64,000 bases of DNA, taken from NCBI RefSeq assembly GCF_029953305.1, contig NZ_JASBAN010000001.1, positions 1,139,501-1,203,500 on the forward strand, read 5' to 3'. Each line of letters begins with the position of its first letter. Position 1 is the first letter of the stretch. This DNA comes from Commensalibacter nepenthis. GTDB lineage: Bacteria; Pseudomonadota; Alphaproteobacteria; Acetobacterales; Acetobacteraceae. Shown in pieces: positions 8,280 through 18,138 of this stretch. Position numbers and translations under genes: made by a program. A model generated the notes under the pieces. The model was not told the origin of the DNA. It made no database searches and worked only from the letters and a program-made list of their open reading frames with translations.

Positions 8280-9275
8280 ATGGTTTCTTTTCTTGAAAAA
8301 CGACATCGCAGTTTGCGCAATGGAATTCATTTTGGTCAGGATCGTTGTCTTGAAATTGGAGCTTTGGTTGATCCTGTATTACGTCGTCAAGATGGCAATG
8401 TATTTTATGCGGATCATTTATCCACAGATAATTTAAAAAAACAGTTTTCTTGGGATCCAGATTTTAAATTTGATCAATTAGTAGACGTTGATTTTGTTTG
8501 GGATAATCATCAACCTTTCAAAGAATGTGTGAATGGTTCTTTTGATTATGTTGTGGCATCTCATGTGGGTGAACACGTGCCTAATTTGATCGGATGGATC
8601 GATCAAATCAGTCAAGTTTTAACGCCTAATGGGCAATTACGTTTGGCTTTGCCAGACGGTCGTTATTCATTCGATATGAAAAGACAAACAAGCAAACTTT
8701 CAGATTTGCTGGCAGCATGGATGAAAAAATCCTATTGCCCAGAAACGCATTTGGTGTTGGATTTTGCTTTAAATAAAGTCGATGATCAGTTGGTTGAAGA
8801 AATGCATCATCGTTATGTCCAAGATTTTGATGCTTCTGATTTGCCCAGTCAGTTTCCTTTTCATGAGGTATTACAATGGGGCGAAAGAACATTAGACCCA
8901 ACACATTATGAAGATGTTCATTGTTGGGTATTCTCTTTAAATTTATTTGCTAAATTTATGATTGTTTTAACTGAGCATGATATTTTAAAGGTGGCTTGTG
9001 CAGGATGGCATGAAATTGATCCGCCACATAGCTATGAATTTATGGTTTTCATGACTCCAGAAATGGACAAAGAGAAAAGAGTAACGAGTTGGAAAAAGGC
9101 ATATTCCCAGACTAAAACAAATTTAGTATTCTCTTATTCACAAGATTTAGAAGCCATCACTCAATTACAACAGGAAAATATTCAACTTCGAGAAGAGTTG
9201 CGCTCTATGTATGCATCGTCATCATGGCGCATAACGGCTCTGTTACGCGCCATAGTTAAATGGTTAAGGAAGTAG
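8280..9275 (+). CDS. SAM-dependent methyltransferase domain protein, envelope-polysaccharide type
   Basis: From the ATG at 8280 the protein has 331 residues. CLEIGALVDP near residue 25 replaces the usual glycine-rich SAM motif. FDYVVASHVGEHV and LTPNGQLRLALPD follow as motifs of class I methyltransferases acting on sugars or lipids. The C terminus ends in a coiled-coil segment (LQQENIQLREEL) and SSSWRITALLRA, an ending also seen on glycosyltransferases of polysaccharide clusters. The earlier in-frame start at 8229 lies inside the terminator stem. Its neighbour ugd, converging with no gap, supports a surface-polysaccharide role. The methylated substrate is unknown. Confidence 0.75.
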   Translation: MVSFLEKRHRSLRNGIHFGQDRCLEIGALVDPVLRRQDGNVFYADHLSTDNLKKQFSWDPDFKFDQLVDVDFVWDNHQPFKECVNGSFDYVVASHVGEHVPNLIGWIDQISQVLTPNGQLRLALPDGRYSFDMKRQTSKLSDLLAAWMKKSYCPETHLVLDFALNKVDDQLVEEMHHRYVQDFDASDLPSQFPFHEVLQWGERTLDPTHYEDVHCWVFSLNLFAKFMIVLTEHDILKVACAGWHEIDPPHSYEFMVFMTPEMDKEKRVTSWKKAYSQTKTNLVFSYSQDLEAITQLQQENIQLREELRSMYASSSWRITALLRAIVKWLRK

Positions 9276-10610
9276 TTATTTTTTTTGTGGTCGACCAATC
9301 GAATAATATTCAATTCCTTCGTTGGTCATTACTCTTGGATCATAGATGTTGCGTAAATCGATAATTAATGTTTTTTTCATCCATTTCTTTAAATTTATGG
9401 GGGATAAAGAACGAAACTCATTCCATTCGGTTAAAATAACCAAAGCATCTGCATCCGTCGCAGCTTCTTCAATACTATTATAATATTGGACATTATTGGG
9501 AAGTAAAGGCTGTGCTTTTTCATTACCAATTGGATCGAATGCTTTGATAATCGCACCTTCGTCGACAAGGCGATGGATAATGGGTAAAGAGGCAGATTCA
9601 CGCATATCATCGGTATTTGGTTTAAACGTTAATCCTAAAATAGCAATGGTTTTATTATTGATATTGCCACCGCATAATTGAATAATACGTCCGCTCATAT
9701 TTGCTTTTCTAGCATCATTTGCTTGGGCAGCCGTTTCAATCATACGTGTGGGAGTGCCTGCTTCTTGGGCAATGCGAATAAGGGCTAATGTATCTTTTGG
9801 AAAACAAGATCCACCAAATCCAGGTCCTGGTTGTAAAAAATATTTACCAATGCGAGGATCTAGCCCCATTGCCTTGGTAATATCTTCAATATTTCCACCG
9901 ACTTGCTCACATAAATCAGCCAGCTCATTAACGTAAGAGAGCTTCATTGCAAGAAAACAGTTTGATGCATATTTTGCAAGTTCAGCGCTTTCTAAATTTG
10001 TAAATAAAATAGGTGTTTCACGTTGGAACAGGGGTTGATACATTCTGGTCATGACACCTTGTGCGCGTTTGCCATGATCAGCTTTATCTTTTTCAATACC
10101 GATGATAACACGATCAGGATTCATGCAATCTTTGATCGCATCACCTTCTCTTAGAAATTCGGGATTAGAGGCGACATCAAATTCCAAATCAGGATTTTTT
10201 TGTCTGATAATTTGCGCAATACGACGACTTGTCCCAACGGGAACCGTAGATTTCGTAACAATGACAGCATATTGTTTTAAATGCGTTGCAATTTGTAATG
10301 CGGCTTGATGGACATAGGTCATATCTGCGTGACCGTCGCCATTGCGCGGGGGCGTTCCAACAGCGATAAAAATGGCTTCACATTCAGGAATAGCCTCTTC
10401 TATTTTATCAAAAAATTGCAAGCGATTGGCTTTGATATTGTTCTTTGCCAATATATCCAAACCAGGTTCGTATATTGGAATTTCTCCTTGCTTTAAAACG
10501 TTTAAACGAACAGGATTTGTTTCAACAACATTCACATGTAATCCAAATTCAGCAAAGCATGTTGCTGAAACCAAACCAACATATCCTCCACCAATCATTG
10601 CTATACGCAC
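9276..10610 (-). CDS. ugd: UDP-glucose 6-dehydrogenase
   Basis: The enzyme oxidises UDP-glucose to UDP-glucuronate using two NAD+, supplying acidic sugar for exopolysaccharide or lipid A modification. Its 444 residues match family length. The N-terminal Rossmann motif is MIGGGYVGLVSATCFAE, the substrate-binding region includes ASNPEFLREG (148-157), and the catalytic cysteine is C269 in GFGGSCFPKDT. The C-terminal NAD/UDP domain holds ILGLTFKPNTDDMRESAS. It starts 325 bases from the divergent mlaE. GDP-mannose dehydrogenase is the alternative, less likely given the sequence around the active site. Confidence 0.92.
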   Translation of the reverse strand: MRIAMIGGGYVGLVSATCFAEFGLHVNVVETNPVRLNVLKQGEIPIYEPGLDILAKNNIKANRLQFFDKIEEAIPECEAIFIAVGTPPRNGDGHADMTYVHQAALQIATHLKQYAVIVTKSTVPVGTSRRIAQIIRQKNPDLEFDVASNPEFLREGDAIKDCMNPDRVIIGIEKDKADHGKRAQGVMTRMYQPLFQRETPILFTNLESAELAKYASNCFLAMKLSYVNELADLCEQVGGNIEDITKAMGLDPRIGKYFLQPGPGFGGSCFPKDTLALIRIAQEAGTPTRMIETAAQANDARKANMSGRIIQLCGGNINNKTIAILGLTFKPNTDDMRESASLPIIHRLVDEGAIIKAFDPIGNEKAQPLLPNNVQYYNSIEEAATDADALVILTEWNEFRSLSPINLKKWMKKTLIIDLRNIYDPRVMTNEGIEYYSIGRPQKK

Positions 10611-10935
10611 AGTTATTCTCCTGGTATGGTTTAACGATAAAGATAAATAGATATTAAAATATATCTGTATTTTTTCTAGCGTAAAGAAAAATATTAGGAA
10701 TAGAATATGTTCGATGAAAATAGTTTATAAAACTTGATCTTTTGGAAAAATATCTACTATTTTGGGGTAAGAAAGAATAGTTTTTGTATTTGTAATCTTG
10801 TGATAATATTGATTTCATGACAGTTTATGAATGTAAATTATCATATTGTTATTGATATGAAATTGTGAAATATAGGACAGTCAACGCAGTGGTACTATTG
10901 AGTGAAAAGAATAATTATCGTAAAGGTTGTGTAGT
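10611..10935. other. AT-rich divergent intergenic region (ugd/mlaE)
   Basis: The 325 bases between ugd and mlaE are AT-rich and show no ORF, tRNA or clear stem-loop. They must contain both promoters. An AAAGG at 10922 serves as ribosome-binding site for the GTG start at 10936. Confidence 0.5.
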
Positions 10936-11733
10936 GTGATACGACAATTAAGTAAGCCTTTGATGTGGGTTGCTTTATTAGGGCGCATGGTTTTAAGCGG
11001 CATCCAAGAAGCGGGTACTTTGGCGTTATTTGCGTTACAAGGTATTATCAATATTTTTTCCCCTCCATTTTATTGGCGCATTTTTGTCGGCAGCATGATT
11101 AATATTGGGTATTTATCTTTACCTGTCGTGGCATTGACCGCACTTTTTTCAGGAGGGGTTATTGCGTTACAATCTTATACTGGTATGGCGCAATATCATG
11201 TGGATAGTGCGATTGCCGGTATTGTTGTTTTGGCAGTGACTCGTGAGCTGGGACCGGTTTTGGCTGGATTGATGGTGGCTGGACGGGTTGGTGCTGCAAT
11301 GGCTGCTGAAATTGGCACGATGCAAGTGACGAATCAGATCGATGCTTTGCGAACTTTATCTACAAACCCGATTAAATATTTAGTCGCACCTCGTTTATTA
11401 GCAGCAACCATTGCGTTACCTTTTTTGGTGATTATAGCGGATATTTTAGGTGTTTTGGGTGGGTTTACGGTTTCGATTATGAAACTAGGATTTACGCCAC
11501 AAGGGTATATTATGGCAACGTTTAACACTGTTAAACCAATGGATATTACGATTGGATTGGTTAAAGCAGGTGTGTTTGGCTTTTTAATCGCGTTAATGGG
11601 GTGCTATCATGGATATCGCAGTAAAGGTGGCGCACAAGGTGTGGGAGCCTCCACAACCGCTGCTGTAGTCGCGGCATCGATTTTACTCTTGGTTTTTGAT
11701 TATTTATTGACGGATATTTTCTTTTCAAAATGA
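10936..11733 (+). CDS. mlaE: MlaE-type phospholipid ABC transporter permease
   Basis: This inner-membrane permease of the Mla system moves phospholipid between inner and outer membranes to keep lipid asymmetry. It has 265 residues from the GTG at 10936; the AAAGG nine bases upstream decided against the TTG at 10927. The hydrophobic core includes the conserved TRELGPVLAGLMVAGRVG and EIGTMQVTNQIDAL sequences of the MlaE family. Its stop overlaps the start of the ATPase gene by four bases (ATGA), so the two are translated together. The substrate-binding MlaD gene is not adjacent. Confidence 0.9.
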   Translation: MIRQLSKPLMWVALLGRMVLSGIQEAGTLALFALQGIINIFSPPFYWRIFVGSMINIGYLSLPVVALTALFSGGVIALQSYTGMAQYHVDSAIAGIVVLAVTRELGPVLAGLMVAGRVGAAMAAEIGTMQVTNQIDALRTLSTNPIKYLVAPRLLAATIALPFLVIIADILGVLGGFTVSIMKLGFTPQGYIMATFNTVKPMDITIGLVKAGVFGFLIALMGCYHGYRSKGGAQGVGASTTAAVVAASILLLVFDYLLTDIFFSK

Positions 11734-12527
11734 CCCAAACTGTTCCCAAAATACGCATTCGTAATTTATCTAAATCCTTTGGCAGCAATCATGTATTGCG
11801 TGATGTTAGTATGGATGTCGAAGCAGGCACATCTTTTGTCATTATTGGTGGGTCTGGAAGTGGAAAGTCTGTTTTATTGCGTTGTATTTTGGGATTAATG
11901 GTTCCAGATAGTGGCATTATTGAAATCGACGGACAAAATATTTTTGATTTATCCTCTGCCCAGCGTAACGAGACATTGCAACAAATGGGGATGTTGTTTC
12001 AAAATGCTGCATTATTTGATAGTTTACCAATTTGGCAGAATGTAGCATTTGCTTTGTTATGTGGCCATCGCAAGAATAAACCCAAAGTCAGTCGTCACGA
12101 AGCGTATGAAACCGCTTGTAAAATGTTAGAATTGGTCGGGTTAGACCCCGATATCGTTGCATATTTATATCCCGATGAGTTGTCAGGCGGGATGCAAAAA
12201 CGTGTCGGTTTAGCCAGAGCGATTGCTTCAAAACCAGAAATTATTTTCTTTGACGAACCGACAACAGGACTAGACCCTATTATGGGGGCTGTCATTGATG
12301 AGTTGATTAAAAGTTGTGTGGATCAATTAGGATCCACAGCAGTTGCAATCACACATGATATGGCTTCTGCACAACGTATCGGGGATCATGCGGCGATGTT
12401 ATATAAAGGTGAGTTAATTTGGCAAGGAAGAGCCAAAGATTTGCTAATGACTGACAATCCTTATGTGCATCAGTTTACTCACGGTTTGCGTCAAGGCCCG
12501 ATTAAAGTTGAAACAAAAGTAAAATAG
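11730..12527 (+). CDS. mlaF: MlaF-type phospholipid ABC transporter ATPase
   Basis: This 265-residue cytoplasmic ATPase powers the MlaE permease. Walker A is GGSGSGKSVLL (about 36-46), the Q loop is MGMLFQNAALFD, the ABC signature is LSGGMQKRVGLARA, and Walker B is IIFFDEPTTGLDP followed by the switch histidine in ITHD. These match MlaF/Ttg2A rather than sugar or peptide importers. It is followed nine bases later by radA, which likely shares its transcript. Confidence 0.92.
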   Translation: MTQTVPKIRIRNLSKSFGSNHVLRDVSMDVEAGTSFVIIGGSGSGKSVLLRCILGLMVPDSGIIEIDGQNIFDLSSAQRNETLQQMGMLFQNAALFDSLPIWQNVAFALLCGHRKNKPKVSRHEAYETACKMLELVGLDPDIVAYLYPDELSGGMQKRVGLARAIASKPEIIFFDEPTTGLDPIMGAVIDELIKSCVDQLGSTAVAITHDMASAQRIGDHAAMLYKGELIWQGRAKDLLMTDNPYVHQFTHGLRQGPIKVETKVK

Positions 12528-12536
12528 AGGCTTGGG

Positions 12537-13934
12537 GTGGCAAAAAAGCCAGTTAAACAATTTGTTTGTCAAAGTTGTGGTTCGGTTTATCCCAAATGGA
12601 CAGGAAAATGCGAAGCGTGTGGTGAATGGAATACGATCGAAGAAGAGCAAGTTCAAGCCACACCTTTATCCGTTGTTGAGCATCGACGTGGGCAAAAGAT
12701 TGTTTTTACAGGATTAGATGGGGATAGTGCACCACCTCTTCGTCAAGAAGTTGGTATTGCAGAGCTAGATCGTGTTCTGGGCGGTGGATTAGTTCAAGCA
12801 TCAGTGAGTTTGGTTGGTGGCGATCCTGGGATTGGTAAATCGACTTTGTTATTGCAAGCAGCTTGCGCACTATCCAAACAAGGTCGGCGTGTTCTTTATA
12901 TTTCTGGTGAAGAATCCATTAATCAAATCAGAATGCGGGCTAATCGCTTGGGGTTAGAAGGCAGCGAGCAGCGCAAAAATATAGAACTGGCAGCATGTAT
13001 CAATGTGTCAGATATTTTGGCAACGTTAGAGACGGAGCAAAATATTACCTTGGTTATTATTGATTCTATTCAAACGATGTGGTTGGATAGTATCAATGGT
13101 GCGCCAGGAACCGTTAGTCAAGTCAGAGCCTCTGCTTTTGAACTTATTCGTTTGGCTAAGAAAAAAGAATTTTCTTTAATTTTTGTTGGTCACGTGACCA
13201 AAGAAGGCTCTTTGGCTGGTCCAAGGGTCTTAGAACATATGGTCGATGCGGTTTTGTATTTCGAAGGGGATCGAGGGCATCAGTTCCGTATCTTGAGAGC
13301 AGCTAAAAATCGCTTTGGGGCTACGGATGAGATCGGTGTTTTTTCGATGACAAGCGAGGGTTTAGCTGAAGTTTCAAACCCATCAGCGTTATTTCTGGCT
13401 GAACGTCATGGTAATATTGCAGGATCAGCCGTTTTTGCAGGCTTGGAAGGTACCCGCCCTGTTTTATTAGAGGTTCAAGTATTACTTGCCCCTAAAGCTG
13501 GTGATTCCGCACCAAGACGCACGGTTATCGGTTGGGATGGTGCACGTTTAAATATGTTGTTGGCCATTTTAGAAACACGATGCTCTTTGCGGTTTAATAG
13601 TGTGGACGTGTATTTAAATATGGCTGGCGGACTAAGAATTACCGAACCAGCAGCTGACTTAGCTGTAGCTGCAGCATTGGCCTCAGCACTTACACGACAA
13701 CCGACTTCTCCAGGTTCTGTCTTTTTCGGTGAGATTGGATTATCTGGCGAAGTTCGCCAAGTTCCTCAAGCAGATTTAAGAGTCAAAGAGGCTCATAAAT
13801 TAGGGTTTGATGAGGTTGTTTTACCAAAGCGGGTTGCAAAAGGGAATACAAAATTATCTGAGCCAAAAGGTTTGCGTTTGGTTGAGATTGGACATATTAC
13901 AGATTTGATTTCTCAATTCACGATGGGTGAGTAG
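12537..13934 (+). CDS. radA: DNA repair protein RadA
   Basis: RadA is a RecA-related ATPase that promotes branch migration during recombinational repair. The 465 residues start at GTG 12537. An N-terminal zinc finger uses C11, C14, C25 and C28. Walker A is GGDPGIGKST with K101, and the RadA-specific KNRFGATDEIGVF motif follows. The C-terminal domain is Lon-like with the inactive protease fold (GGLRITEPAADLAVAAALASA). Length and order are standard. The Mla gene pair upstream is not functionally related and is probably a chance operon partner. Confidence 0.96.
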   Translation: MAKKPVKQFVCQSCGSVYPKWTGKCEACGEWNTIEEEQVQATPLSVVEHRRGQKIVFTGLDGDSAPPLRQEVGIAELDRVLGGGLVQASVSLVGGDPGIGKSTLLLQAACALSKQGRRVLYISGEESINQIRMRANRLGLEGSEQRKNIELAACINVSDILATLETEQNITLVIIDSIQTMWLDSINGAPGTVSQVRASAFELIRLAKKKEFSLIFVGHVTKEGSLAGPRVLEHMVDAVLYFEGDRGHQFRILRAAKNRFGATDEIGVFSMTSEGLAEVSNPSALFLAERHGNIAGSAVFAGLEGTRPVLLEVQVLLAPKAGDSAPRRTVIGWDGARLNMLLAILETRCSLRFNSVDVYLNMAGGLRITEPAADLAVAAALASALTRQPTSPGSVFFGEIGLSGEVRQVPQADLRVKEAHKLGFDEVVLPKRVAKGNTKLSEPKGLRLVEIGHITDLISQFTMGE

Positions 13935-13970
13935 TATTTAAATAGCTGACGAGTTAAGGAAGAAAGTATA

Positions 13971-14657
13971 ATGAAATTAACTAAATATGTCTTGCTTGCA
14001 AGTTTGAGTTTTGTGTGTTTGGCTCCAAAATCTTTTGCTGCTGATACAAAGGAAGTAAATGTTTCCGAATTAACATATCAAGCGAATCAAGGTAATACGA
14101 AAGCACAAACTGCGCTTGGAGAGTTATATAAACAAGGTAAAGAGGTTCCTAAAGATTATGCCAAATATATAGAATGGTATACCAAAGCTAATGCAAAAAA
14201 TGGGAGCAATATTAATATTCAACTTAGCAAAATGTATTTTGAAGGTAAAAACCTTCCTCAAGACTATATTGACGCTGCGAATAAAGGGGATGTAAAAATT
14301 CAGCTTCTTCTTGGGATGTTATATTCTAAAGGTGATGGTGTTCCTAAAGATTACAAACAAGTAGTCAAATGGTATACGAAAGCTGCAGAGCAAGGAAATG
14401 TTGATGCTCAGCTGTTATTAGGTATTATATATGAAGATGGTGAAGGAGTGCCACAGGATTATGCAAAAGCGTTAGAGTGGTATAAAAAGGCTGCTGACCA
14501 AACGAATGTCGATGCTCAAATATTACTAGGTAGTATGTATAGATATGGAAAAGGTGTGCCTAAAAATTCTGAAAAAGCATTAGAGTGGTATAAAAAGGTT
14601 GTTGAGCAGGGATATCAAGAGATCCAGCATATGATTGAGGTTATGCCAAAGGAATAA
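13971..14657 (+). CDS. Secreted Sel1-repeat protein
   Basis: A 228-residue protein begins with a cleavable signal peptide (MKLTKYVLLASLSFVCLAPKS followed by FAADT) and continues with four to five Sel1-like repeats of about 36 residues. Each repeat has the pattern A-x-x-x-LG-x-x-Y-x-x-G-x-GVP-x-D-Y-x-x-A-x-x-W-Y. One repeat in the middle has lost its WY half. Such proteins act as periplasmic scaffolds or in host interaction; no specific role can be read here. It stands 36 bases downstream of radA and 45 bases before an intact IS6 element. Confidence 0.85.
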   Translation: MKLTKYVLLASLSFVCLAPKSFAADTKEVNVSELTYQANQGNTKAQTALGELYKQGKEVPKDYAKYIEWYTKANAKNGSNINIQLSKMYFEGKNLPQDYIDAANKGDVKIQLLLGMLYSKGDGVPKDYKQVVKWYTKAAEQGNVDAQLLLGIIYEDGEGVPQDYAKALEWYKKAADQTNVDAQILLGSMYRYGKGVPKNSEKALEWYKKVVEQGYQEIQHMIEVMPKE

Positions 14658-14701
14658 AGTAATATTGTAATTAAATGTAATATTTAACATAGAAGAAATA
14701 T

Positions 14702-15581
14702 GGTCTTGTCGCAAATTTAATTATGTATTTTAGTATGATGTAGAAATGGAGTGAGTATTTATATTTTAGGAACGATTTATGTTTATTGGTATCTATAGCA
14801 AGTTTATATTAAGGTCTAAGGATGATTTTAAAGGTCGTCATTTTAATGGATTGATGATTATCCAAGTGGTAAACTGGTATTTACGCTATTGTCTTAGCTA
14901 TCGAGATATTGAGAAATTATTCCTAAAACGTGGGATAAATACAGATCATAGCACGTTAAATCGTTGGGTATTACGCTATGCACCACTATTAGAAAAACGT
15001 TTGAGAAGCTATAGAAAACCTCATTGTGGTGAGGTGAGGATTGATGAAACCTATATCAAAGTAAAAGGTCAGTGGAAGTATCTATATAGAGCCATTGATA
15101 AGAATGGAACTGCTATTGATTTCTTATTAACAGCTAAAAGAAATATCAAAGCAGCACAACGTTTCTTTAGAAAGGCGTTTAAAAAAGATGGTCTATTCGC
15201 TCCAACCCATATTGGAACAGATAAAGCATTACCGTTTCCAAAAACCATACAGACCATGAAGAATGAGTATATCCTTCCCAATCACTGCGTTCATGAAACA
15301 AAAAAATCCTTACAACAGGGAATAGAAAATGATCATTTCAGGTTAAAGAGGGGTATACCAAGAAATGGCTGTTTTCAATCTTTTCATACAGCAAGAAAAA
15401 CACTCAAAGGATATGAGGCCATTCTCTGGATTAAAAAAGGACTGGGTTTTAAAGGAAAATGGACAATCAACGAACAAATAAAGCTCATTCAAAGCATATT
15501 CGGTCTAAATAATAACATATTCGTCTAAATTAGCTCGCTTTATGGCTAATTACAGCCCCATTCAATATTTGCGACAAGACC
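14702..15581 (+). mobile_element. IS6-like insertion sequence, intact copy (880 bp)
   Basis: Perfect 15-base inverted repeats GGTCTTGTCGCAAAT bound the element. They resemble the ends of IS26/IS257-type elements, which share a G-rich start and TTGCAAA core. The flanks (AGAAATAT and CTCTATAT) do not form an eight-base target duplication, so it may have arrived by the replicative or recombinational route usual in this family, or rearranged since. It is the reference for four decayed copies and two end fragments in the window. Confidence 0.92.
14779..15528 (+). CDS. IS6-family transposase
   Basis: The 249-residue transposase is complete. A helix-turn-helix region spans YRDIEKLFLKRGINTDHSTL (41-60). 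The DDE triad is D89 in IDETYIKVKG, D148 in HIGTDKALPF and E183 in GIENDHFRLKR. The 34-residue spacing between the second D and E is that of the IS6 family. The C-terminal lysine-rich IKKGLGFKGKW is retained. This is the only copy in the window able to encode the full protein. Confidence 0.95.
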   Translation: MFIGIYSKFILRSKDDFKGRHFNGLMIIQVVNWYLRYCLSYRDIEKLFLKRGINTDHSTLNRWVLRYAPLLEKRLRSYRKPHCGEVRIDETYIKVKGQWKYLYRAIDKNGTAIDFLLTAKRNIKAAQRFFRKAFKKDGLFAPTHIGTDKALPFPKTIQTMKNEYILPNHCVHETKKSLQQGIENDHFRLKRGIPRNGCFQSFHTARKTLKGYEAILWIKKGLGFKGKWTINEQIKLIQSIFGLNNNIFV

Positions 15582-15772
15582 CTCTATATAAACGATCATT
15601 GTTATCCTAGGATTTTAATGATTCTATTTTCCCTTAAACAATAACAATGCTGTTATATAAGGTTTTTTTATCGACCAGGTTTCAATATATAAAAGATTTA
15701 CAACATAAAAATAATGTTATCTAACTGAATAGACTTACTTTTAAAAACCATAAGATAATTTAGGAGATATCA

Positions 15773-17278
15773 ATGTCTGCTCAAACGGTTTACGACTTAT
15801 TGATTATTGGTGGCGGAATTAACGGAACTGGAATAGCCAGAGACGCTGCAGGTAGGGGGTTGAAAGTATTGTTGGTTGAAAAGGATGATCTTGCACACCA
15901 TACCTCCTCTGCCAGCACGAAACTAATTCACGGAGGTTTACGTTATTTAGAATATTATGAATTCAGATTGGTAAGAGAGGCATTACAAGAACGCGAACGT
16001 CTCTTAAAACTCGCCCCTCATATTATTCATCCGCTTAAATTTGTTCTCCCTCATCGCAATGCGGTTCGCCCAGCATGGATGATTCGTGCTGGTTTATTTT
16101 TATATGACCACCTTGCATGTCATCCAAAACTTCCCAATGCCCAACAAATTGGATTACAAAAATCTCCTTTCGGAAAACCATTGCGAAATGATATTAAAAT
16201 AGGCTTTACCTATTCAGACTGTGCGGTTGATGACAGCCGATTGGTTATTTTGAATGCAAAAGGAGCACGCAACAAAGGGGCAGATATTCGCACACAAACA
16301 ACTTTATTAACCGCAAAACGTAAAGAAGATGTTTGGGAAGCGGTTATTCAAAACAATAAAACCCAAGCACAATCAACAATTCAAGCAAAAGCAATGGTAA
16401 ACGCAGCAGGTCCGTGGGTTGCAAAAATCTTAGAGAATTTGCAAGTTCAAAGTTCAATGAATGTCCGCTTGGTCAAAGGTAGCCATATTGTGGTGAAAAA
16501 ACTCTTTGACGGTCCACAAGCCTATATTTTACAAAATGCAGACAAACGTATTGTGTTTGCCATTCCTTATCATGAGGAATTTACATTAATTGGCACGACT
16601 GATCTGTCATGGGATCAATCCCCAGATGCATTACCTAAAATTGACCATAATGAAACGCAATATCTATGTGATTCGATTAATAATTATTTTACCAAAAATA
16701 TTACACCACAAGATGTCATATGGGATTATTCTGGGGTCAGACCTTTATATGATGATGCCGCAAGCAATGCCTCTGCAGTAACACGTGATTATCACTTGGA
16801 TTTAAACCAGAATGTTGGAAAAACTCCGCTTCTCTCTATTTTTGGTGGAAAAATTACAACATATCGACGTTTGGCGGAACATAGTATGGAACAATTAGCA
16901 CCTTTCTTCCAATATAGCCGTGGCGCGTGGACTGCATCAGAGGCACTGCCAGGGGGGTATATTACGAATGGTGACTTTAAATTATTTTACAATAATTTTC
17001 GCAAAAATGTTCCTTTCCTGGATGAAATGACATCAAAACGCATGGCACATGCCTATGGAACGGATATCTTTGAAGTTCTTAATAAAGCAACCAGCAAGGA
17101 AGAACTTGGGACTGACTTTGGTCATGGATTAAGCCAACGAGAAGTTGATTACTTGATTGAAAAAGAGTGGGCTATAACAATAGAAGACATCTTATGGAGA
17201 AGAACAAAATTAGGGTTATATTTCTCTCAAGATGAGATTCAAACTTTACAAAAATATTTAGCGGAACAACTCCAATAA
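15773..17278 (+). CDS. glpD: Glycerol-3-phosphate dehydrogenase (FAD, membrane-associated)
   Basis: GlpD oxidises glycerol 3-phosphate to dihydroxyacetone phosphate and passes electrons to the quinone pool. The 501 residues begin with the FAD-binding IIGGGINGTGIARDAAGRG. They continue with STKLIHGGLRYLEYYEFRLV, the substrate-binding region, and a GGKITTYRRLAEH motif before the C-terminal domain. GGAGAT lies just upstream of the ATG. It is the first gene of a glpD-glpF-glpK operon; the intact IS6 element ends 191 bases upstream and could affect its promoter. Confidence 0.95.
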   Translation: MSAQTVYDLLIIGGGINGTGIARDAAGRGLKVLLVEKDDLAHHTSSASTKLIHGGLRYLEYYEFRLVREALQERERLLKLAPHIIHPLKFVLPHRNAVRPAWMIRAGLFLYDHLACHPKLPNAQQIGLQKSPFGKPLRNDIKIGFTYSDCAVDDSRLVILNAKGARNKGADIRTQTTLLTAKRKEDVWEAVIQNNKTQAQSTIQAKAMVNAAGPWVAKILENLQVQSSMNVRLVKGSHIVVKKLFDGPQAYILQNADKRIVFAIPYHEEFTLIGTTDLSWDQSPDALPKIDHNETQYLCDSINNYFTKNITPQDVIWDYSGVRPLYDDAASNASAVTRDYHLDLNQNVGKTPLLSIFGGKITTYRRLAEHSMEQLAPFFQYSRGAWTASEALPGGYITNGDFKLFYNNFRKNVPFLDEMTSKRMAHAYGTDIFEVLNKATSKEELGTDFGHGLSQREVDYLIEKEWAITIEDILWRRTKLGLYFSQDEIQTLQKYLAEQLQ

Positions 17279-17308
17279 ATTTTTCTTATTTTAGAAAGTG
17301 TTTGCTTG

Positions 17309-18100
17309 ATGTCTCCTATTACAAAATTTATTGGCGAGCTGATTTCAGAAGCTGTTGCCGTTGCGATTATTATATTTATCGGCTGTTCATCGGCAGCCAT
17401 GCTGTTATTATATGATCCAAGCCCCTATCAAAATGCTTATTGGGGAGTCGCCATCGCATGGGGGTTGTCTGTTACCTTCGCCATTTATGCAACTGGGAGC
17501 GTCAGCGGAACTCATGCTAATCCAGCAGTAACTTTGGCACTCGCCTTATATCGAGGATTTTCGTGGAGAAAAGTTCCCGCCTATTGTATGGCGCAAATCT
17601 TTGGGGGTATTTGTGGGGCTGTTCTGGTATATTGTTTATATTCCCCAGTCATCGATCATTACAATACAACACACCATATAACTCGCCTTCTGGGCGGTAG
17701 TGCGGGTGTATTTGTTACTTCGCCAGGATTGGCAATCACCCCCATACATGCTTTTTATGACGAAATTTTGCTGACTGCATTTTTAGTATTCAGCATTTTT
17801 GCCATTACAGAAAGTTATAATACCGTTGCCCCTCAGGCCAATAGTGGTGCTTTTATGATTGGTCTTGTTGTTGCAGCCATTGGGGCTTCTGCGGGATACC
17901 TTGAAGGGTGGGCCATTAACCCTGCACGTGATTTGGGACCAAGAATTTTTATTTATCTTGCGGGCTGGGGACCTTCGGCTTTCCCAGGACTTCCCAATTA
18001 TTGGTGGGTCCCTATTGGTGGTCCATTTATTGGGGGCATTCTTGGTGGTGGTGCATATCAATTACTTATCAGACCTTTTTTACCTCGCCCAATTGTATAA
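17309..18100 (+). CDS. glpF: Glycerol uptake facilitator (aquaglyceroporin)
   Basis: This 263-residue six-helix channel lets glycerol enter by facilitated diffusion. Both half-helix signatures are present: GTHANPAVTLALALYRG in the first half and WAINPARDLGPRIF in the second. The aspartate and following LGPR of the second motif fit glycerol facilitators rather than water-only aquaporins. The ATG at 17309 is used; a TTG one codon earlier is not needed. It sits 30 bases after glpD and 38 bases before glpK. Confidence 0.92.
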   Translation: MSPITKFIGELISEAVAVAIIIFIGCSSAAMLLLYDPSPYQNAYWGVAIAWGLSVTFAIYATGSVSGTHANPAVTLALALYRGFSWRKVPAYCMAQIFGGICGAVLVYCLYSPVIDHYNTTHHITRLLGGSAGVFVTSPGLAITPIHAFYDEILLTAFLVFSIFAITESYNTVAPQANSGAFMIGLVVAAIGASAGYLEGWAINPARDLGPRIFIYLAGWGPSAFPGLPNYWWVPIGGPFIGGILGGGAYQLLIRPFLPRPIV

Positions 18101-18138
18101 ACATAAATATTTTAATAATGAAGTGGATATAGAAACCA

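Noticed and set aside
14702-15581. Eight-base target duplication around the intact IS6 element
   Set aside because: The eight bases on each side do not match, so no duplication is claimed.
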